64,000 nucleotides of DNA, taken from positions 372,001-436,000 of the forward strand of contig NZ_CP102258.1 in the NCBI RefSeq assembly GCF_025146565.1, read 5' to 3'. The DNA is from Bacteroides eggerthii (GTDB lineage: Bacteria; Bacteroidota; Bacteroidia; Bacteroidales; Bacteroidaceae). A model generated the notes under the pieces. That model made no database searches, was not told the origin of the DNA, and was given only the letters and a program-made list of their open reading frames with translations. Both the position numbers and the translations under genes were made by a program. Of the stretch, positions 59,300 through 64,000 are shown one piece after another. How positions within the stretch are numbered: the first letter of the stretch is position 1; the number at the start of each line of letters is the position of its first letter.

Positions 59300-62236
59300 A
59301 TGAAAAGAGTAACTCTTTTATTCCTCTCCCTCGTAGCAATTATCAGCATGCAATCACTTTCTGCGCAGAACTTCAGCGTGAAAGGTAAGGTCATTTCCGA
59401 AGAAGGAAACGAACCGTTGATTGGTGTAGCTATTGTACAAGAGGGCAGCGGGAATGGCGTAATTACCGATATTGACGGGAATTACAACATTGAAATTAAA
59501 GGAGCTGAACAAGCTACCTTGACTTTCTCATATGTAGGTATGCAGCAACAGCAGCATACAGTAACAGCAAGCACTAAAACGCTGAACATCACACTGAAAT
59601 CAGATGCGCAAGTAATGGATGAAGTAGTGGTAGTGGCTTACGGTGTGCGTAAGAAAGGTACTATTGCCGGCTCAGTATCTACGGTAAAATCCGAGAAGCT
59701 GGCAGATGTGCCTGCTCCCAGTTTTGACCAAGCGCTGCAAGGCCAGGCAACGGGATTGACCGTATTGTCCCAATCGGGAGAGCCCAGCGCTCCTGCCGTA
59801 TTCTCCATTCGAGGAACCAACTCCATTAATTCCGGTACTACTCCGTTGTTCATCATGGATGGCATGCCTATCTCCAGTGGAGACTTTAACGCTATCAATC
59901 CGTCGGACATCGAATCCATTTCCGTACTGAAAGATGCTTCTTCCACCTCTATCTATGGCGCACGTGCAGCCAACGGTGTCATTGTTATCACAACCAAACG
60001 GGGAGCCCTAAGCAATCAACATGCAAAGGTTACTTTCCGTACCCAACTCGGCATCTCACAGCTGGCCCAAGAAAATTGGAACCTGATGAATACCGAAGAA
60101 CGCATTGCTTACGAAAAAGAAGTGGGTCTGGACACCGGTAAAGATTACGACAAATTAAGACAAATCAACATAAACTGGTTTGACGAAGTGTTCAACAAAT
60201 CTGCACTGCTACAGAACTATGAAGTACAAGTAAACGGAGCTACGGACAAAATACGCTATTACGTTTCCGGTAACTTTTACGATCAGGACGGCGTTGCCAT
60301 TGAGTCCTACTTCAAGCGTTACAACGCCCGCGCCAATGTGGAAGCACAAGCCAAGAAATGGCTCAAGTTAGGAACCAACATCATGATGACCCATGAAAAA
60401 ATACAGCAAGCTGACCAGGGCGCATACTCTACCGTAACTCCCATTTCGGCCGCACGTTTCATGTTGCCTTACTGGAATCCGTACAAAGAAGACGGTTCGC
60501 TGGCTTCGGTGAACGACGGTTCATGGAAAGGCCTCAACCAAAACCCACTGGAATGGATTATGAACAATCCATACAGCAGCAAGAAAAACAAACTCATCGG
60601 TAATATATTCTTTGAAGTAACTCCGATAGAGGGATTGAAAATACGTTCGCAAGCCGGCTTAAATTATACTGATATAGGAGATGAAACATTCAGCATGCCT
60701 TCCTACCGCCCCAATCAGGATCAGGGTAAGGCAGCTCGTTCCAACAGTCACGCCTATAACTTGTCTATCACCAATACTGCCGAATACCGTTTTAACCTGA
60801 ATCACGTCCACGACTTCAATTTCCTGATCGGACAAGAAGGAATAGACTATCAGTCGGAAGGTTTCTCGGTGGCTACTGCAGGACAAAACAACGACAAGCT
60901 GGCAGACATAGCCACCGGAACACGTGCCACCTCTTGGGGAAACAGCAGTACGGCCTATTCTTACGTTTCGTTCTTCGGCCGCGGCGAATATAACTATGAC
61001 AACCGCTACTACGCAGACTTCTCTCTGCGCACCGACGGTTCATCGCGCTTCGGTGTCAAAGGCCGGTGGGCTACCTTCTGGTCAGTGGGTTTGATGTGGA
61101 ACCTGCTTAATGAGAAATTCATGAAAGGCTGTGAATGGCTGACCACTGCACAACTGGCAATTAGTACGGGAACATCCGGTAACTCCGAAATCCCCAATTA
61201 CGACCACCTTGCTTTAGTAGGCGGTGGAGGCAACTATCTCGGCGATGCCGGTTTGGCACCTTTGACAAAAGGAAACGAAGAGCTGAAATGGGAGAAGTTG
61301 TGGACAACAAATATCGCAATCCACTTAGGTTTCTTCAATCGCATCAACTTAGACGCCGAGTTCTACAACAAGAAAACAACCAATATGCTTATGGCTGTAC
61401 CTGTGGCCTATGCAGATGCCGGTTACGGTTCACGTTGGGACAATGTGGGCGGCATGATAAACCGCGGTGCGGAACTGAACTTGAGTGCCGACATCATCCG
61501 TACCAAAGACTTCACATGGAACATCAACACCAATGTTTCCTATAATAAGAATGAAATTACCGAACTCTATAACGGAGTGCAGGAATATGTAATGGCCACC
61601 ACCGGCATGAAGCTGGCAGTAGGTCACTCTTACGGTGAGTTCTACCTGAACCGTTACGCAGGCGTCAATCCGGCAACGGGTGACCCTTTGTGGTATGACA
61701 AGAACGGAGAAGTAACTCCTGTAATGAACGAGTCCGACAAAGTGCTTGTAGGACACAGCTATATCGCCCCTTGGCAGGGCGGTTTCGGTACCGTCGTATC
61801 ATGGAAAGGACTTTCGCTCGGCGCACAGTTCAGTTGGGTGGCCGACCGCTGGATGATAAACAACGACCGCTATTTCGAGGAAAACACAACCTTCGACAAC
61901 TACAACCTCTCTCGCCGTATGCTCTACGACCGTTGGAAACAAGCCGGTGACGTTACCTCCATTCCACGCTATGGAGTAACGCCACAGTTTGATACGCACC
62001 TGTTAGAGAACGCATCTTTCCTGCGCCTGAAGAATTTGTCGCTCGGTTATACACTACCTGCGTCCCTACTTGAGCGCACAAAAGTTTTATCGTCTGCCCG
62101 CGTTTATGTGCAAGCGCAGAATCTCTTTACGTTTACTGATTTCTCCGGCATGGATCCGGAATCAAGTTCAAATGTGTATAAGGCGCAATATCCTATGACA
62201 CGTCAGTTTACATTTGGTTTGGAATTCACATTTTAA
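59300..62236 (+). CDS. SusC-family TonB-dependent outer-membrane transporter
   Basis: 978 residues. Signal peptide ending SLSAQ; a carboxypeptidase-D-like regulatory domain (NFSVKGKVISEEGNEPLIGV to TLTFSYVGM); TonB box in MDEVVVVAYGVRKKG; plug domain (GQATGLTV, IRGTNSINSGTTPLFIMDG, SIYGARAANGVIVITTKRG); then the 22-strand barrel ending in the aromatic FTFGLEFTF. It imports glycan oligomers with its SusD partner encoded 18 bases downstream. It lacks an N-terminal STN domain, so it is not expected to signal to an anti-sigma factor. The substrate cannot be told. Confidence 0.95.
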   Translation: MKRVTLLFLSLVAIISMQSLSAQNFSVKGKVISEEGNEPLIGVAIVQEGSGNGVITDIDGNYNIEIKGAEQATLTFSYVGMQQQQHTVTASTKTLNITLKSDAQVMDEVVVVAYGVRKKGTIAGSVSTVKSEKLADVPAPSFDQALQGQATGLTVLSQSGEPSAPAVFSIRGTNSINSGTTPLFIMDGMPISSGDFNAINPSDIESISVLKDASSTSIYGARAANGVIVITTKRGALSNQHAKVTFRTQLGISQLAQENWNLMNTEERIAYEKEVGLDTGKDYDKLRQININWFDEVFNKSALLQNYEVQVNGATDKIRYYVSGNFYDQDGVAIESYFKRYNARANVEAQAKKWLKLGTNIMMTHEKIQQADQGAYSTVTPISAARFMLPYWNPYKEDGSLASVNDGSWKGLNQNPLEWIMNNPYSSKKNKLIGNIFFEVTPIEGLKIRSQAGLNYTDIGDETFSMPSYRPNQDQGKAARSNSHAYNLSITNTAEYRFNLNHVHDFNFLIGQEGIDYQSEGFSVATAGQNNDKLADIATGTRATSWGNSSTAYSYVSFFGRGEYNYDNRYYADFSLRTDGSSRFGVKGRWATFWSVGLMWNLLNEKFMKGCEWLTTAQLAISTGTSGNSEIPNYDHLALVGGGGNYLGDAGLAPLTKGNEELKWEKLWTTNIAIHLGFFNRINLDAEFYNKKTTNMLMAVPVAYADAGYGSRWDNVGGMINRGAELNLSADIIRTKDFTWNINTNVSYNKNEITELYNGVQEYVMATTGMKLAVGHSYGEFYLNRYAGVNPATGDPLWYDKNGEVTPVMNESDKVLVGHSYIAPWQGGFGTVVSWKGLSLGAQFSWVADRWMINNDRYFEENTTFDNYNLSRRMLYDRWKQAGDVTSIPRYGVTPQFDTHLLENASFLRLKNLSLGYTLPASLLERTKVLSSARVYVQAQNLFTFTDFSGMDPESSSNVYKAQYPMTRQFTFGLEFTF

Positions 62237-62253
62237 CGTTTAATTATTCAATA

Positions 62254-63741
62254 ATGAAATCATTTACAAAAATAGGACTGGTGGCGATGCTTTCGCTCGT
62301 CTTTACCGGTTGTTTAGATAAATACCCGGATAACGCCATTCCCGACAAGGAAGCCATCCAGTCGGTATCCGATGCAAATCAGGCGGTTATCGGTATCTAC
62401 GCCAGCTACAAAAGTTCTGCATTATACAGCGGATATCTGACTTTGCTCCCTGATATTCAAGCCGACTTAGTATATGCGGTAGAAGGCTTCAGCAACACCT
62501 ACGGTGATATATGGAGATGGGACATCCTTGCCACCAACCGGGAAATAGAGGCAGTTTACAGCGCTCTTTATACCACAATAGGCCGGTGCAATTATTTCTT
62601 CGAAAGCATTGTCGATTTGGAAAACACACTCACAGACGACGAACAACTCGACAAGCTGCAAGATTTGAAAGGAGAAGCATACTTTGCACGTGCATTAGCC
62701 TACTCGGAACTCATCAAATGTTTCTGCAAAGCCTACGAACCCGCCACCGCCGAAAACGAATTGGGCGTAGCGCTGATTTCAAGCTACTACAACCCCGAAC
62801 GTATGATCCGTTCTTCACTGAAAGACTCTTATGCTTTCGTCATTTCCGATTTGGAAAAGGCACTCGACCTGGTGACCCTCGATGAAACCAATAACTCTCC
62901 GTACATCACCAAGAGTACCGTAAAAGCATTGCTGGCACGTGTCTACCTCTACATGCAAGATTGGGAAAAAGCACGCGACTATGCCACCCAAGTCATTGAG
63001 GATGACTACTTACAACTGTCGAGTGCAAAAACGAAATACACCTCCAAGCTGACGCACTACCAATATATGTGGAAGTACGACAGTGCATCCGAGATTATCT
63101 GGAAGGTAGGTTTCAATACCACTTCCTACGGCGGCGCACTGGGGCGTGTATTCCTGAATTACGACAACATCTCCTATAAACCGGACTATGTACCCGCCAG
63201 TTGGGCGTTGAACCTATATGATCAGAACGACTTGCGTTCCGAAAGCTTCTTTGCACAAAAGACTACAGGATATGCACATGGTCTCACATGGCCTCTGCTC
63301 GTCAAATATCATGGCAATGAAGATTTCATCAAGCTGAATATCTATCATGTAAACATGCCGAAAGTATTCCGTCTCTCCGAGCAATACCTCATCAGAGCCG
63401 AAGCCTATTGCCACCTGAAAGAGTACACCAAAGCGGGGAAAGACATAACAACCTTGCGTTCGGCACGTTATAAGACCTACGGCACCACCGCCATAGGTGA
63501 AGATAATTGGCTGGAAACCATTTCCGAAGAACGGGTACGAGAACTCTTTATGGAAGGTTTCCGCCTGCACGACCTCAAACGCTGGCATAAAGGCTTCGAA
63601 CGCGAACCGCAATCCAACACCGTAGAGGCGGCCAACTCGTTGAAGATAGAAGCCGACCATCCGCTCTTTGTATGGCCCATCCCACAACATGAGCTTGATG
63701 CACCAGGTTCAGAATTGCAACCTAATGATAGTAATAACTAA
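62254..63741 (+). CDS. SusD/RagB-family glycan-binding lipoprotein
   Basis: 495 residues with a lipoprotein signal ending VFTGC. The TPR-rich SusD fold is evident: SDANQAVIGIYASYK, LKGEAYFARALAYSELIKCF, VKALLARVYLYMQDWEKARD, and the C-terminal SEERVRELFMEGFRLHDLKR signature, with WPIPQHELD near the end. It caps the SusC barrel at the cell surface. The gene is 18 bases after susC and precedes another lipoprotein gene. Confidence 0.94.
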   Translation: MKSFTKIGLVAMLSLVFTGCLDKYPDNAIPDKEAIQSVSDANQAVIGIYASYKSSALYSGYLTLLPDIQADLVYAVEGFSNTYGDIWRWDILATNREIEAVYSALYTTIGRCNYFFESIVDLENTLTDDEQLDKLQDLKGEAYFARALAYSELIKCFCKAYEPATAENELGVALISSYYNPERMIRSSLKDSYAFVISDLEKALDLVTLDETNNSPYITKSTVKALLARVYLYMQDWEKARDYATQVIEDDYLQLSSAKTKYTSKLTHYQYMWKYDSASEIIWKVGFNTTSYGGALGRVFLNYDNISYKPDYVPASWALNLYDQNDLRSESFFAQKTTGYAHGLTWPLLVKYHGNEDFIKLNIYHVNMPKVFRLSEQYLIRAEAYCHLKEYTKAGKDITTLRSARYKTYGTTAIGEDNWLETISEERVRELFMEGFRLHDLKRWHKGFEREPQSNTVEAANSLKIEADHPLFVWPIPQHELDAPGSELQPNDSNN

Positions 63742-63759
63742 TTTTTGATGCGTGTTATA

Positions 63760-64000
63760 ATGAAACATCTATCTATATATAATGTATTAATTGCCACCGC
63801 CCTGCTTTCCCTTGCCTTGCTGGCGGCGTGCAGCAGCGAAGAGCAGACCTATGACGGCCCGTCCTACGTAATGTTTACCGATTCGCTGAATGTCTGTCCT
63901 GTATTCCAGGAGAACAATGACTACAAAGTGGCGCTTTCGGCAACGAAAAGTGTCCCTTACGACCGGAAATTCGGTATTGAAATCCTCCAAACAGAAAGTA
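63760..64000 (+). CDS. Lipoprotein of the Sus-type cluster, N-terminal part (runs off the right edge)
   Basis: About 80 residues visible from MKHLSIYNVLIATALLSLAL with lipobox LLAAC (an ATG four codons earlier, at 63748, is an alternative start). The mature start (SSEEQTYDGPSYVMFTDSLN) followed by YKVALSATKSVPYDRKFGIE looks like the Ig-like domain of surface lipoproteins that follow SusD (Calx-beta or BACON type, uncertain). Probably the next member of the operon. Confidence 0.7.
   Translation, partial: MKHLSIYNVLIATALLSLALLAACSSEEQTYDGPSYVMFTDSLNVCPVFQENNDYKVALSATKSVPYDRKFGIEILQTES

Noticed and set aside
1..64000. CRISPR array, tRNA or rRNA genes, ermF
   Set aside because: I read for direct-repeat spacing, cloverleaf patterns and a methyltransferase of Erm type and saw none; a tRNAscan-SE and CRISPR finder run would settle it.

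Overview
The window is Bacteroides-type DNA (order Bacteroidales). The evidence is promoters of the TTTG-N19-21-TAnnTTTG kind, a SusC/SusD pair, a fused SecDF, HU and ArgS proteins of Bacteroides type, and a conjugative transposon of the CTnDOT/CTnERL family. The species cannot be fixed from the sequence.

Layout. Positions 1-344 hold the 5' part of argS (minus strand). From about 363 to 49548 lies one complete integrated conjugative element of about 49.2 kb, bounded by a shared 10-bp core (363-372 and 49539-49548). It sits exactly in the -7 box of the argS promoter, separating argS from the upstream HU gene. Inside, from left to right: intDOT-type integrase; four small helix-turn-helix genes in two divergent pairs (the right pair being xis2c/xis2d); orf3; exc (topoisomerase III); the small RNA RteR; a giant methylase-helicase; the tetQ-rteA-rteB operon; a DHFR/RibD-like gene behind a long structured leader; rteC; an AT-richer two-gene NTPase cargo (DUF4143-type ATPase plus KAP NTPase); mobC-mobB-mobA (minus strand) with a palindrome-rich oriT candidate; traA to traQ plus a lysozyme; and a minus-strand PcfK/PcfJ operon. 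No ermF region is present, so the element resembles CTnERL more than CTnDOT.

How it works together, from published work on CTnDOT. Tetracycline relieves attenuation in the tetQ leader and raises RteA/RteB. RteB then activates rteC, and RteC activates xis2c-xis2d-orf3-exc. Excision proteins plus Mob and Tra carry out excision and transfer, and the small RNA RteR dampens tra expression. The sequence adds a mechanistic hint: RteR carries a 17-nt segment (7737-7753) complementary to a leader motif found next to the start codons of traI, traN, mobA and the DUF1896 gene, and in variant form upstream of traE and exc. This is my strongest candidate for an undescribed regulatory circuit.

Right of the element (49549-64000) is ordinary chromosome: HU, two rhomboid proteases, an endonuclease/exonuclease/phosphatase-fold membrane protein, an M3 dipeptidyl peptidase lipoprotein, SecDF, a Crp-type regulator, and a SusC-SusD-lipoprotein polysaccharide utilisation cluster that runs off the window end. 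No tRNA, rRNA or CRISPR array was recognised.
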